NCBI GenBank assembly: GCA_000697665.1
Contig: KL197709.1
Span: 3,296,583-3,360,582 of the forward strand
Source of the DNA: Jaapia argillacea MUCL 33604
Lineage: Eukaryota > Basidiomycota > Agaricomycetes > Jaapiales > Jaapiaceae
Direction: 5' to 3'
DNA: 64,000 nt
Shown: in pieces, positions 37,400-48,670 of the stretch
Numbering within the stretch: position 1 is the stretch's first letter
Layout of the letters: each line of letters opens with the position of its first letter
The notes under the pieces: generated by a model
Databases searched by the model: none
Seen by the model: only the letters and a program-made list of their open reading frames with translations
What the model was told of the DNA's origin: nothing
Made by a program: the position numbers and the translations under genes

Positions 37400-38570
37400 T
37401 CAGACTTTCTTCACCGCCGGCCAACTTCTACAGAATCGCCATTCCCACCAACAAACTGTATGGGACTCACATTGTGGGTACCATCCACCATCAAACATGC
37501 TACGAGCATATTCCAACAGTCCTAGTGCTATAAACCAGAGGAAGATCCAGGTAGCTGATATCTCCTCAATAATTGCTAAGTGTTGTTCCATAACATCTGG
37601 AACCGATAAATCCGAGAGGTCAGTACCCCCATAGACACCTAAAGCAAAGCTCCGAATATTTGGAAGAATGGTTTTGTCGTGTGTCATCAACTTGAGGATA
37701 TGCAGGAACTGAAATATTGTCACCCTTCAAGAAAACTACAATCAGCAATTCCAATACTTACCTGCTTCACTGCATTCACCCCATTGTAATCGACCTCAAC
37801 AAAAGATAATTGCAGTGAATTGAGGCTCAATAGCCTCAAAATGAGGATCAAATCGGCATCCGAGCTGACGGAGAACTGGATGGTGGTAACAGTACGCCCA
37901 TATTGTGAGCGGAGTAGCACAAGGAAGTGGATAAGTTCTCCTCAGGTGAGGATCTCTGTGGAAGTCAAGACTTCGACGCTTCTGGAGTAGATGATATGGG
38001 AAAGGCGAGCGCATGAGTTACAGTTAAGGATGCAGAGTTTTGGCAGGTAAGGGTGAACTTTTGGTATGGGTATCAGAAGATCGGCAAGTGTAAGTCACGA
38101 AGTGGGGTGAGGGATGATACCCTCACATTCCAGACTCTCGATCAGTTGTTCCCGACTGTACTCCATGACCTGGAGCGATAAGGAGATAAGCTCGGGGAGA
38201 CATTTGAGAGTCTGGGATAGTAGTGGGACGTTATGGCAATCGTGGATGTAAGAAACTGAGAGATATGTGAGGATGCGGGTATAGCATAAATATTGGGGCC
38301 TCTGAGCGAGGGTCAAGTAGCACCGGGGGGCCTTGCGTCCAATCGATAGCACATCTGTGTAGGTGATGCGCACGATAACGTCGTGAAGATATCTGCAAAC
38401 TCGCAAAAGAGTAAGGCGATCGGCTTGTGGCAGCTCATTGCATATCCCATGAATGAGCTTGCACGGTACTATGAAAATGGGTGGTCTACAGTCCTGCTTG
38501 TCAATATCGGCAGCGAAAAGAGGAAACCACTTACATGATGGCGCGCAATGTCAACAAATCCATCAGAGAG
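37400..38570 (-). CDS. F-box-like family protein
   Basis: Spliced minus-strand gene of the same family as 15583, 58245 and 59941. The F-box-like start reads ICNELPQADRLTLLRVCRYLHDVI near 38390-38450 after a GTAAGT...TTCATAG intron. Then come VPLLSQTLKCLPELISLSLQV and LIESLECEGIIPHP (38095-38240), leucine-rich sequence at 37720-37920 (LLSLNSLQLSFVEVDYN), and a C-terminal exon 37400-37723 ending FIALGLLEYARSM..GGWYPQ..VCWW. That matches the family's FG..EY...W.P...LFWW ending. A probable short first exon is near 38540-38570. Frame changes between pieces at 37900-38090 may be introns or damage; I could not settle this. Probable SCF adaptor (inference). Confidence 0.6.
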
Positions 38571-38927
38571 TTGAGCAATGATCAACCGATGGTATCAGCC
38601 ATGTTTTGTAGTATCCCAAGAGTGTCTGACTAATGTGACGACATATTCACTTCAGAATAGAGAACACTTCCAAAGAAAAAACTTCTTCAAGCTTGTATAA
38701 ACGGGTATACGATAACTCCAATGGCACCAGGCGCGGTAACATTCGTGTGATGATTTGAAGCGAAATGACGAGAAAAGAAATAGGAGAAAGACAAGGCGTC
38801 CGACTCTAACACCATCAGAGTCAAGATCTGGGAACCACACCAATCCGTTATAGTGGCATTTTTTCATGGAGCACAAGGAAGCTCACCAAGAAACTGTGTC
38901 AACAGATATAAAGGAATCACAGGACCC

Positions 38928-39165
38928 GAAACAATTTCATAGACGCTTTCATGTGAATCAGCGGGGAAGGAGTCAGAACACAATCAGATGTCAGACTTGA
39001 CTTCAGTGGAATTCTGGTACACGCTGTAATACGAGCCGAATGACACTCACCGAAACAAAGCATTTCAGACACTCTGAAGACCGGCAGACGCAGCATCAAG
39101 ACGTATGAAACAATCATATGGAGGCTTTCACGAGAATCAGCGGCGCAAGGAGTCAACGGAAAACT
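38928..39165. repeat. Direct duplication, ~180-bp spacing
   Basis: About 58 bp starting GAAACAATTTCATAGACGCT at 38928 recurs, diverged, starting GAAACAATCATATGGAGGCT at about 39107; both run on into CAGCGG.G.AAGGAGTCA. Confidence 0.7.
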
Positions 39166-39175
39166 TTGTCGTGGA

Positions 39176-39450
39176 TCTGGGCCACATGAAAACAAAGACA
39201 CCGCGATCAGGCATCATCAGGGAAACAGCTGGGATCTTCCATCCTGTTATGGGGTGGGGAAAGGAGTCGGTGGAAACCATTGGTTCAATAGTGTTGAACC
39301 TGAACTTCATGAATCTGGGCCACATAACAACAAAGACACCGCGATACAGGCATCATCAGGAAAAGGGTTGGGATCTTCGGTAGATTTCTGGGGGCAGAGA
39401 AGGGAGTTGGTTGAAACCTCTGGTTCAGTAGCGTTGAACCTGAATTTCAC
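39176..39450. repeat. Tandem duplication, two ~137-bp units
   Basis: Unit 1 (39176-39311) and unit 2 (39312-39450) both run from TCTGGGCCACAT.A.AACAAA through CAGGCATCATCAGG and GGGATCTTC to GTTGAACCTGAA.TTCA. The units differ by scattered substitutions and small indels. Confidence 0.85.
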
Positions 39451-39887
39451 CCACAGCACACTGGACGACAAGACAGCCACCTGAATATTTTGCTATGAAA
39501 ATCGGCGGAGCAAAGGGTGAAACGACTGACAATGCATCTGATTCCCTGAGCTGTTATACACCTGATAATGCGTCCATAGATATAAGGGCTCAACATTCCA
39601 CAAAAGAACAAAACAGTAAACTTGATAGAAGCCTCCCACAATGTTCTGATGACTGAGAGACTTCACCATGAATGTGCAGCTGATCAATCACGATCGTACT
39701 ATCAGATGTTTGGAGCACCTGAGCCGTTGTAAAATCAGCCATATGAAGTATAGTGCTGAGAATTGCCTGATCCCAGCAATAACTAGTTGCACCTGAAGAA
39801 TAGAACACATCGAAACATCTGCAAGAATATCAAACAGAGCCTTGGCTCGCTGAGTTACGGGTGACACATTCCAGTGTGACCAACCCA

Positions 39888-40205
39888 TTCAGCTATTTTT
39901 TCCAGTAGTAATGGCCAGCGGACCATGCATATCGACCATTGTTAATGTGCCAGCGGACTCGGCCGACATGTGTCTGCGGCCCATTGTTAATGGCCCAGCA
40001 GACATGCCATTAGTATTGTGTCAGCCGACTTATACCATTAGGCAGCTGAACCAGTAGTAATGGCTCAGCTGACAATGCCAACACGTCATTAGTAATGGCT
40101 CAGCTGACCTTGGTAGAATATATGCCGACGATCAGTCCGCTGTACATTGATAATACACTCGCGGACATTCCATTAGTAATGGCTCAGCCGACCTATATAT
40201 TTCAG
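39888..40205 (+). repeat. Left terminal inverted repeat with subterminal motif array
   Basis: The outer ~110 bp pair with the right end. Inside, a motif of the form (A/G)TAATGG(C)(T)CAGC(G/C/T)GAC recurs many times: GCCAGCGGAC near 39913 and 39950, CAGCAGAC near 40003, TCAGCCGAC near 40022, TAATGGCTCAGCTGAC near 40060 and 40095, TAATGGCTCAGCCGAC near 40178. Such clusters are typical transposase-binding sites at element ends. Confidence 0.9.
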
Positions 40206-40847
40206 TGCCGGCAGCAGATTATCCACTTTTTGGGTGAGTGCCAGGGACCTGCTCATGCCACGAGACCCAATAGGATTGTAATAGCAATCCTTTGCATTTT
40301 GAGCGATGACCCCTAGTTTGCGGTTGTCGGGCATTCTGTGGTAATGTTTGCGGGGACCAGCAGGAACCCAGCAAATCAGTATATTGACAGAGAATTATGT
40401 GCGGACGACTGCATGTTACACTGGCATGATCGCGAGACTTGTAGCTGGTGATAATGCTATCAAAGGGCATCTCAATCCAATCCGTTGGGTCTTAATTCTG
40501 CAGGCAATGGCAGCGCACAATGTGCGGTGAACAATGTTGTGGATGTTAATAGTCCTGAATGTTGGGATGCGACCACACAATCATTGACAATGATTGGACG
40601 CTGGCGCTGATAGAATCAAACAGTGATAACCTGCTGAAATATTGGTTGACGTTGCGAGACGTTTGCAAGACCGCCGGACAGAGCAGCACTGAACCTGACA
40701 ACCAGATAAAAATCTTTGACATTTCTACGAGGGAGTAGATACAATGACAGCGATGATTATACCAATCCAGAGGAAAGAATGTGGAGCATAGTGGGGGAGC
40801 AAGGTAAATACAAGAATGAATTGGACACCGCAAAATCAAACGCAACC

Positions 40848-43195
40848 TCAAGACTGCGGCAATGACACATAAAACCCTACACGCTTCTTGAGCTCGCGCA
40901 TGTCAGCGTCATGAGCCTTCTCAAGCTTTGCAATGTCATTGCTGGTAATCGCGACGGAGCGCAGATCCAACAGACCCTTCCTAGTTGAGTCAACCTCAGT
41001 CGAAAGCTCTTCACAAAGCTTTTCCAGCTTCCTGGACTTGGCCTTGAGGGTTGCGACATCATCGCAGAGGGGCTTCAACTCCTCCTCGACAATCTTCTCC
41101 GTGGCCTTGTCAACGGCTTGTTGGATTATCGCATTGAGCTCATCTTGGGTTCGCTGGAATAAGATAAGATTCGTGAGCAGAGGATGACAACAAAGGGATG
41201 CGACACTCACCGGCAGAATTCCGACCGCATTCGCAATGCGATCTTGAAACTTGGGGACAAGGGGGTAAGACATTGGAACGTCCAACACAGCAGATGACGC
41301 TACAAAAGCAAAAAGGTTAACCTTCAAGGGTTCAAAGAGAGTTCAAAAGCCTCACCTTGAATCTTTACCTTTGGATCCTTGGGTTCAAAGTCTAAATCGA
41401 GTATATGAGCTCCTTCAAGCTAAAGTAGCAGAAAACATACCTATGGTCGTGATCTTGCTACCTCCGGCAACGGGCTTCGGCTTTGGTGGGAGATGAACAA
41501 TCAGCTGCAAGCTCTTCCCTCCTTCCTTCAGAGGAGCCTTGGGCTTCTCAGGCTCAGCAATGTCCTCCTCACTGTTGACGATAACCTCCTTCAACTTAGA
41601 CTTTTTGGAGCGACTGGGTCTCTCAGGCGGCGGAGCAACAGCCGGAGGATCGGCATCTTGCACGGTAGCCTTGGGGGCACCTCGTTTGGTCTTGGGAGGA
41701 ACAGGCGCAGGAGGTTGCAATTCGTTTGTGGGATCCACGGGAGGATCAGCATCTGGCTTGTTACCTTTTGCAATACCTCGTTTGAGTTTAGGGCAAACCG
41801 GTGCCGGAGGTTCCAGCTCGGTCTGAGGTTCCATGGCAGCTGGGACAGCCCTCTTGTTGGGGATGTGAGGGGCATCAGGTGGGAGACCACTAAACACGGT
41901 AGTTCCTGGCCCATAGACAGGACCTGGTAGCCCCATGGGCTCCACATCCTTTGTGGTTGCCTTGGCCTTCGACTTCCCCTTGTTGGGGGGGCGAATGACT
42001 CGGATGGGTTGAGCCTTGGGATCGAAGTAGGGGTTGGGTATAAGGGCGGAGGTAGTCCCCTTGTGGCCGCAGTTGTAGTGCTTTGCAGTGCACCAGAGGC
42101 AGTTGCCGCCGTCCTTATAGTTCGTGCATATGGCGTTTGCACGAGCACAAGTCACGCAAGGCGTAGCAAACATCTAAGGGACATGAAAAACAGTCTCGCA
42201 CAGATGATATCAGACTCACCATCCGAAACAACTTCGTGAGGTCAACCAGGTAACCTGAGATGGAAGCATCCAAGATCTCCAGAGGCTCATTCGCCGCATC
42301 CTTGGACTTCACTCTCTTGGGAGTGACCTTATGAGGGGAATCCAGCGCGGGATGCTTCTGCCTCGATGAACCAGCCACACACTCTCCACCCTCCGCAACT
42401 TCCATCAGGACATCCCCACCATCGTCGCCCAGATCCATCTCCTCATCTTCCAACTCCTGTCCACTTGTATCTTGGCCCCCACCCTCCTCCACAATTGCAG
42501 CCTCCTCCTTCTCACTTTCCCTCCCCACGGTCATATCGGCATCTTTCATCGGAACATCCTGAGCATCGGCCTTACTCTTGCCCTTTGCGATGGCAGGGAT
42601 GCGAGCTGAAGAGGGTTGAGGTGGAGGAGGGAGGAGGCAAGGGTTCAAGTGTGCAGAGGGAGCAGAGACAGGGGTCACATCGCCAGAGATCATCTGAGGA
42701 TCGACAGATGGAGCTGGAATCTGTCAGCGACATCATTGAGAAATCAAGATCAAACATACCAGAAGCATCCTCTGCTAGCCAAAACTTAGCAGCCATGGGG
42801 CGATCATGCACCCATTCTGGCAATTCATCCTTCCAGAAGCTGGCATCAACGTTGAAATGATCTGGAGATAGCTCAATCAGGTCTGCAGCTGAGAGCCTCC
42901 TCCTCTGCGCGACTGCTCCCCATTTGAGGTGTTGCAGGTCTGCAACGAGCCGTGTAAGCCTGAGGGGACGGTAAACATCCAGATAGGTATTGACAACGTC
43001 CCGAGCAGCCGACAGAGCACTTTCAAACTGGTCAAATTCATTTTCAATGAAAGGAATCCAAGCCTCGAGGTCACGCGGACTAGCGTTGGCAATGCAAGAG
43101 TGCCAGAGGTTAACACGGTGAGAGAACATGTAGAGGACGTAAGAGAATGGCCTGAGGGCAGCCTTAGCAGCGTTGATGCGTTCAACAGGGGCCAT
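40848..43195 (-). CDS. KDZ cargo: Zn2Cys6-like, proline-rich, coiled-coil protein (697 aa)
   Basis: Six exons with clean GT-AG introns and one open frame: 42760-43195, 42220-42713, 41441-42173, 41356-41391, 41211-41299, 40848-41153 (2094 nt). The N-terminal ~145 residues are helical (AAKAALRPFSYVLYMFSHR). An acidic, low-complexity linker follows. Exon 3 opens with CVTCARANAIC then CLWCTAKHYNC, spacing C-x2-C-x6-C-x8-C-x2-C-x6-C, the fungal binuclear zinc-cluster pattern. Next come proline/lysine repeats (PPAPVPPKTKRGAPKA type) and a C-terminal coiled coil (TLKAKSRKLEKLCEELSTEV). Lies just inside the left inverted repeat. I infer DNA binding, perhaps of element sequences; function is not known. 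No stop or frameshift in ~2.1 kb of coding sequence. Confidence 0.85.
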
Positions 43196-43406
43196 GGTAT
43201 GTGACGAGTAGAACAGTGGTTGTGTTGAGTTGGTTGACTAGAGTAGCAAAGGTCGCAGTGCAAGATATTCCCGGGAACAGCCGGCAATGTGGACGTGAGG
43301 CAAAGGCACAACCACCGTGAGAGTTTGGACTTCATCATTGGCCGCGCAGTCTGCATACCTCTGCCTTTGATGTCTTTGCTATTCAATTCTGCTTTTCAAC
43401 GCCAGT

Positions 43407-44962
43407 ATGGACGCTCGCTTTTTGCCTGAGGACTCCGAGATTCTGCAGAATGAGCGCAGTATGAATCATGTAATTCCTAAGTTGATGGCATTGCTGAGAA
43501 TCATTGCGTCACCAGAAGCGACTCCAGCGTCTGTTTTTGACCCCATAAAAGGGTTGAATTGGTCTGCCGGTACAACACTATCAGCGCTGTTTGAGAGGGG
43601 ATATTTGGGTCAAGTCAATGAAGGAATTGCCGGCCCATCGCTGAGTATCATAGATAGAGGCGACTTGAATTTTGGTGCGTTCATTCTCTTTGGGAGGATG
43701 TTTCATTGCTTCAACTATCCGCACATCAGATCAAATTCCCCTGTCGCCGAGTCTTAGTTGGGTGCATTCATCGACCATTGGCAAGAACGACGACTTCAAC
43801 CCTGGGTTCGAAGTCCCGCACATCGTCCCGCAAAGCGACCCAAGGAGCCCTTCCATCGTCTCAAAGTTTGGGATACCATTGCCAGTCCAGGATTTGACTC
43901 TAGGTTGTCCTATGACCCCCCCTACTCAGGAGGTCGATCCTATGGACTTGACCCCTCCTCTGGCTTCTTATGAACAACCGGTTGAATCCAGCTGCGTCGA
44001 CTGTCATCTCATGGACGCTGGAGAGTTGACACCACCTCCACTTACATTTCGACAACTTGCCGCTGACAGTGGCTCCAACATCAAAGAGCCTTCAATGGTT
44101 GTCGATGCTGTCAGCATGAATCTGCCCATTCTCGACCCCTTCGATCTCTCTCCACCGCCTCCAACCCAATCGCAGCCTAGGCTTTGCAGCCCTTTCAACT
44201 TGTCACCACCTCCTCCATCTAACCCCCAACAGTTATTTTCTTTCCGGCCAGAATCTCATGATCCACCTCAATCCCCGAGCGTCACACCTGTCCCCAAGAT
44301 GCTGCATCCCATTGCGTTGATGCCGGCAATAGAGATTCATGACGTACCAAAGTCCTCAACAATGCAGCGTAGACCCAAGCCGCAGAGGGTTCAAATTCCA
44401 TCAAAGAGAGAAAATTCGGTCATTGAGGTCAAAATGCCGACTGTAGTCCAACGCCCCAATCTCACCATCCAAACTGTCTGGCATGTTGATCAGCCTCCGA
44501 GGACAGAGGCATCACAGATCCAAGTCAACATAGGAGACGATGCAAACGACTTGACTTCACTGACCCCCGAGCTCCGCAAACGCATCAAGAAAGAAATAAC
44601 TCCTATTAAGATACCTGGAGTTGATGCAATTGACCTCACCAAATCCACGCCACCCGTTCACACCACATCTGCTCAAAATGCTGAGGCTGGACCCTCAGAT
44701 GACCAGCCGCGTTTTGCTACAAGCTGGGGAGTGTTTCCACCTCCTCATCAGCGACCTTACCCATCTTCATATTACAATCAGCTGGTGAGTGTATCCCAGA
44801 ATACCTTTGTACCAATCTGATTTCAAGCAGCCATCTCACTGGGGAGTTGATACCACCGGTTGCGAGGTGTTCTGGTCTCACCACGTTGGGACAGCATTGC
44901 TCAATGATGAGAGGAACGTCTTTGAGGCTGGGCATTCGTTCCAGGGTTATCACAATCTCTGA
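43407..44962 (+). CDS. KDZ cargo: proline-rich protein (485 aa), unknown
   Basis: Three exons, 43407-43674, 43730-44784 and 44828-44962, with GT-AG introns and one open frame to TGA at 44960. The N-terminus (MDARFLPEDSEILQNERS) is helical; the centre repeats short blocks such as DLTPP, ELTPPP, DLSPPPP and NLSPPPPS, looking like degenerate short linear motifs; two DLT(S/K) motifs follow in the acidic C-terminal third (NDLTSLTPELRKR, AIDLTKSTPP). The last exon gives HWGVDTTGCEVFWSHHVG. It is divergent from the zinc-cluster gene, starts 211 bp apart, and the two may share a promoter. Function unknown; likely disordered scaffold or activator (inference). Confidence 0.8.
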
Positions 44963-45179
44963 GCGACTTTGAATGATGTGGAGACTCAGGGTAGGTTGCT
45001 GGAGATGCAGCTGAAGTCGCTGCAATCTCTTGCTGCCACCATTGAGTATGCGGAGGCAGCGGACATTGTATCATGATTCAACTTTGTACTTATTGTGCAA
45101 TGTAAATAATACTTGACTCTAAGGCTAAGACAAAGGCCTACAGAATGGAATGAATGGATCTGTGCGCCCACCAGGCCAA

Positions 45180-47928
45180 TCACCTCTTCATCCTGGGCTT
45201 CTTGGAAAGTGTCCTTGGCACAGCAGGCCTCTTAGGTGCTGGCTTTGCAGGACATGGGCTATGCGAGATGTACAACTTCTTCACCGGAGTCACGTCAGAT
45301 CCATCCGACACTTTGGGCCTCTTCTTAGGAGGACCCGTCTCTGACACATGGTCAGTTAAAGCTGGAACAAATGTGTACAAACTCACTCAAAGTAGGCTCT
45401 GCAGGCGTAGACCATTGCTTCTCCGCCCTCTTGCGTTTCTCAACGCGGACCAGTAAAGGAAGCGGTAGGTTACCGGCATCTGTGAGAGGACTCTGCGCGG
45501 CTATACAGAACCATCAGAATCAAAAAATGTCAGAGAATCATTGAGATATGCAGCATACCGGCAGTTGTAGGTGTAGGTAAAGAGGTAATAAATTTAGGAG
45601 TAGCAGTGGGTGTATTGACATCCATCGCATTCCCTTTCAAACCATGCAAGTCCGGGTTCTTGAGGGTCATTCGACAAACTGCAGTAAGAAGCAAAACCTA
45701 CCTGTATGAGGGGGAGAGTGTGCCAGAAGACTAGGTTCATTTGCCGAGCAGTTGGAGCTACTGGGCCCAGTTGATTTACTGCCGCTGGACTTTGGAAGGG
45801 TCGGCTCCTTTGGTTTTCCAAAGGCCGGCTTCAGCTTTGGATAAGGCCTGAAACTGGCATGATCTATCAATGAATAGTGAGCACCGTTCAGGACATTTTG
45901 CACATCTCTAACCAATGCTCGCACCGTGCAGGCTTGGATCCATTGGATCCCTGCCCAGAGGTCGTCCAAGGCTGGCTGCCTTCGCCTTGCCAAATTGCAG
46001 CTGTGTTTTTGGATATTGCTCGGAACCTGAAGGTTCTGCAACACCATCAGCACATACCTTCCACAGATGCCGGGACATACCACTGTCTGCTGGGACACCT
46101 GTCAAGGTGTCACCTTCTGGGAGGGAGGCCCCTTCTCACACTACAATGGAAGCCAGTCAGTACATGGAGCCCAAGTGAGAGTTGAGTATTATCTACCTTC
46201 TCCGTCAGAGCCTGCGACGTCAGATCCATCGCCCTTATCACCTTCCTCATCGCCTATTCATCTATCAGACATATCCAGGCCAGAAATAAGAGTATCCTCA
46301 CTGGTGCGGTAGTCCTCTTCCTCCATTGAGGCAATCTCGTCCTCGGTTTCATCCTCTGGCACAGTTTTAGCCTTTGACTTACCTTTGGATCTAGTCGTGA
46401 TACTTTGACCGGAGCCAGTTGAATTGGAATTAGTCTGCTTGGAAGTTGATTTTGTCTTTCTGCTGTGTTTCTCCTTCCCTTTACCCTTCTGGGCCTTTGG
46501 GTTGAATGGTGGTGCCTTCCGGGCCTCTGCGGATACAATCAGCAATGTGGGAATGTTGGATAAAACAAATTGTCACCTTCCAGTGTCTTGGACGTCCGTG
46601 TCCACCTGAAAACACTGTTCCGCGCTGTGTTGTTGAGCTTCATTAGCATGTCATAAGAATAGTCCCTGTGCATCTGGGATGGGTCCTGCAACACTCCGCT
46701 GCTAGGAATCCACTTTGGGTCCATCCAAAGCTCGGGCTCTTGAGACACCTGCGCCCAAGGTACCCCAGACTTTCCGCCGGATTGCTGCACTGATTGCATA
46801 GATTCAGTGTGGCTTTACCCTCCACAGTGTGCTAAACTTACTCCAAGTGAGGTTGAGGAAATCTCAGAGGACCACTTCGCACACAGCCTTCTTGTTTGGG
46901 AGGGGATCCGGCAATATGGGATAGTTATTGTTGTCTATTTCTAACTGCAGGTTCTCTTTCACCTTTTTATTATGACTGGGCATCGACCTGGGATTGCTGG
47001 CATCAGAATTCTTGTCTCGATCTGAGCCTCCTAGTCAGATAAGTCAGAGTCAGCGAATGGGATGGCATACTGATTTCTGTCTTTAACCATCGAGCCCAAT
47101 GGACCAAAGCCTCGCTCTCCTCAAAAGCTTCGTTCTCCCAAAGAAAGCCACAACCCGGCGTGTCGATGCTACATCGCGTTCAGCGCCATGGGGACCAAAT
47201 TAAGAGTAAGCAACAAACCAGAAGTAAATAATCTTCCCATCCGACCCTTTATATCCAAAGAGAGTCACTGCATACACTCCCAGCTTCTCCTGCATGAGCC
47301 GCAGAAACTTGGTGACCGATGCCATCGCGCGCTTCTCTGCCGCCCTAAAAGAGTGTTAATACCATCCTCGATTAAAGCCGTGTGTCTCACCTCTGTTGCA
47401 CGGCGGGAGGAGGACCCAGCCTGTTCCACTCTGCGGCACACTTTTCATGCTCTCTCTTCATATCAGGGTCGAGACCTCTCATGAGTTCGCTGACCACAAT
47501 CTGGTAATACTTGAATGTTCCCTTGGGATCATCGGACTCACGCTTCTTCTCCTGCTGCCTCTCCTTGATGTCTTCAAACATGAGGTATTCAAGAACAGAC
47601 TTGGGACTCCACTTCCGCATGAAAAAGCCAATGAGATTGCTGACCGAGTTTGGCACCTCATTCAACATCCAGTTGGATACCGCCTGCCATATTCGTCAAG
47701 CATGGGCTGGGAAGTGATTTCAAATCTTACCTTCGTGATGCTCATCTTGACCTTTGTCGTCACCAGACCAACAGCTTCCAAACGCGTGACAATGGCCTGG
47801 GTAGCTTCATCTAGAAGGGGCTTACGCTGATGCCGTTTGGCGGCGTTGTACCGCTCGCAGAAATCTATGAGAACATCGATGTCGGGGTCAGTGAGGTCGT
47901 AACTGGGCGCTTCTTGTCGGGGAGGCAT
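45180..47928 (-). pseudogene. KDZ cargo: unknown multi-exon protein, damaged
   Basis: Exon 1 (47731-47928) starts MPPRQEAPSYDLTDPDID; exon 2 (47391-47683) holds a helical module (FKYYQIVVSELMRGL, AAEWNRLGPPPAVQQR); exon 3 gives AAEKRAMASVTKFLRLMQ and YAVTLFGYKGSDGKIIYF. Later exons include GCGFLWENEAFEESEAL (~47110), NKKVKENLQLEIDNNNYPIL (~46930), PELWMDPKWIPSSG (~46720), and a lysine/serine-rich tail with KKRPKVSDGSD and TLSKKPRMKR (45180-45386). An in-frame TGA near 46865 sits in VL*DFLNLTW, fitting CGA>TGA. The AEWN..GPP pattern is common to a large Agaricomycete family I associate with transposon cargo; its role is unknown. Confidence 0.65.
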
Positions 47929-48003
47929 GAGTGTGGGAAGGCAGAGAGGGGGTGTATCAACAAAGGAAAATTTTGGAAATCATGATGTGTCACCATCACC
48001 TGA

Positions 48004-48119
48004 GTCGCATAAAGTAATTACAGTCGTGTTGCGTCGCATGAAGTAATTACAGTCGCGTTGCGTCGCGCTAAGTAATTACAGTCGCGTCGCGTCACACGAT
48101 GTGATTACAGTTGCATCGC
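48004..48119. repeat. Tandem repeat, 4 x 29 bp, CpG-rich, in divergent promoter region
   Basis: Units start at 48004, 48033, 48062 and 48091. Consensus begins GTCGC(A/G)(T/C)(A/G)AAGTAATTA and ends CAGTCGCGT(T/C)GC. Each unit holds a GTAATTAC palindrome (GTGATTAC in the last) beside CpG-dense sequence. Differences among units are largely C/T or G/A at CpG sites. It lies 76 bp before the minus-strand gene starting at 47928 and 552 bp before the TET/JBP start at 48671, so it could regulate both. Confidence 0.95.
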
Positions 48120-48670
48120 CCAAAGCATGACATTTATCCTGGATATTGAGCTCACAACTTGCAATCGGTCAGATAAGCTGCTTGCCATGAGCTTGAATAG
48201 TCTGGGCTCAGATCATACGTAGTGTCTAGCAAACCAGACATTGAAACATTTCAATCTGGCTATACACCGGTCAGCAGACTTGTCAAGCAAAATTTGACTC
48301 TGGCCAGAGAAGCAGGATGGCCTGAAGTGTGCTCGAAAGCATCCAAAACCTAGCTGTTGAAGTCAAGAAAAGAGTGCAAGACATCGGAAAGAGGATAGGA
48401 AAGGTTGTGGTGTATTTGATGGTCAACGATGCATTGAATTACTCTGACCTTCATAGTTGTGTCGAGGACAACCATTTTTCAACTCAGCTCATGGAATGGT
48501 TGATTTGAGGCCCATTCACAGAGCAAGGGAGGGAGCAACACCTAAACCCAATGAAAGATGCATGTGGCTGGAGCTGGCGTGGCAGACAGCCTCCTTTATC
48601 CAGCGCGAGACACTAGCCGATCACTCTTTTGCGCCTTTCACCACAATCATTTATCACCACTCTCACTGTC
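48120..48670. promoter_or_regulatory. Upstream region of TET/JBP gene
   Basis: No convincing gene (a plus ORF 48457-48696 overlaps the TET/JBP start in another frame). Probable promoter and 5' leader by position only. Confidence 0.4.

Larger units (their letters stand above)
38571..39887. other. Duplicated, mostly non-coding stretch before the KDZ element
   Basis: Holds the tandem duplications listed separately. Minus ORFs 38652-38876 and 39447-39888 have no recognisable domain. Confidence 0.4.

Noticed and set aside
48004-48119. CRISPR-like array
   Set aside because: Units are directly adjacent with no spacers and the genome is eukaryotic; it is a simple tandem repeat.
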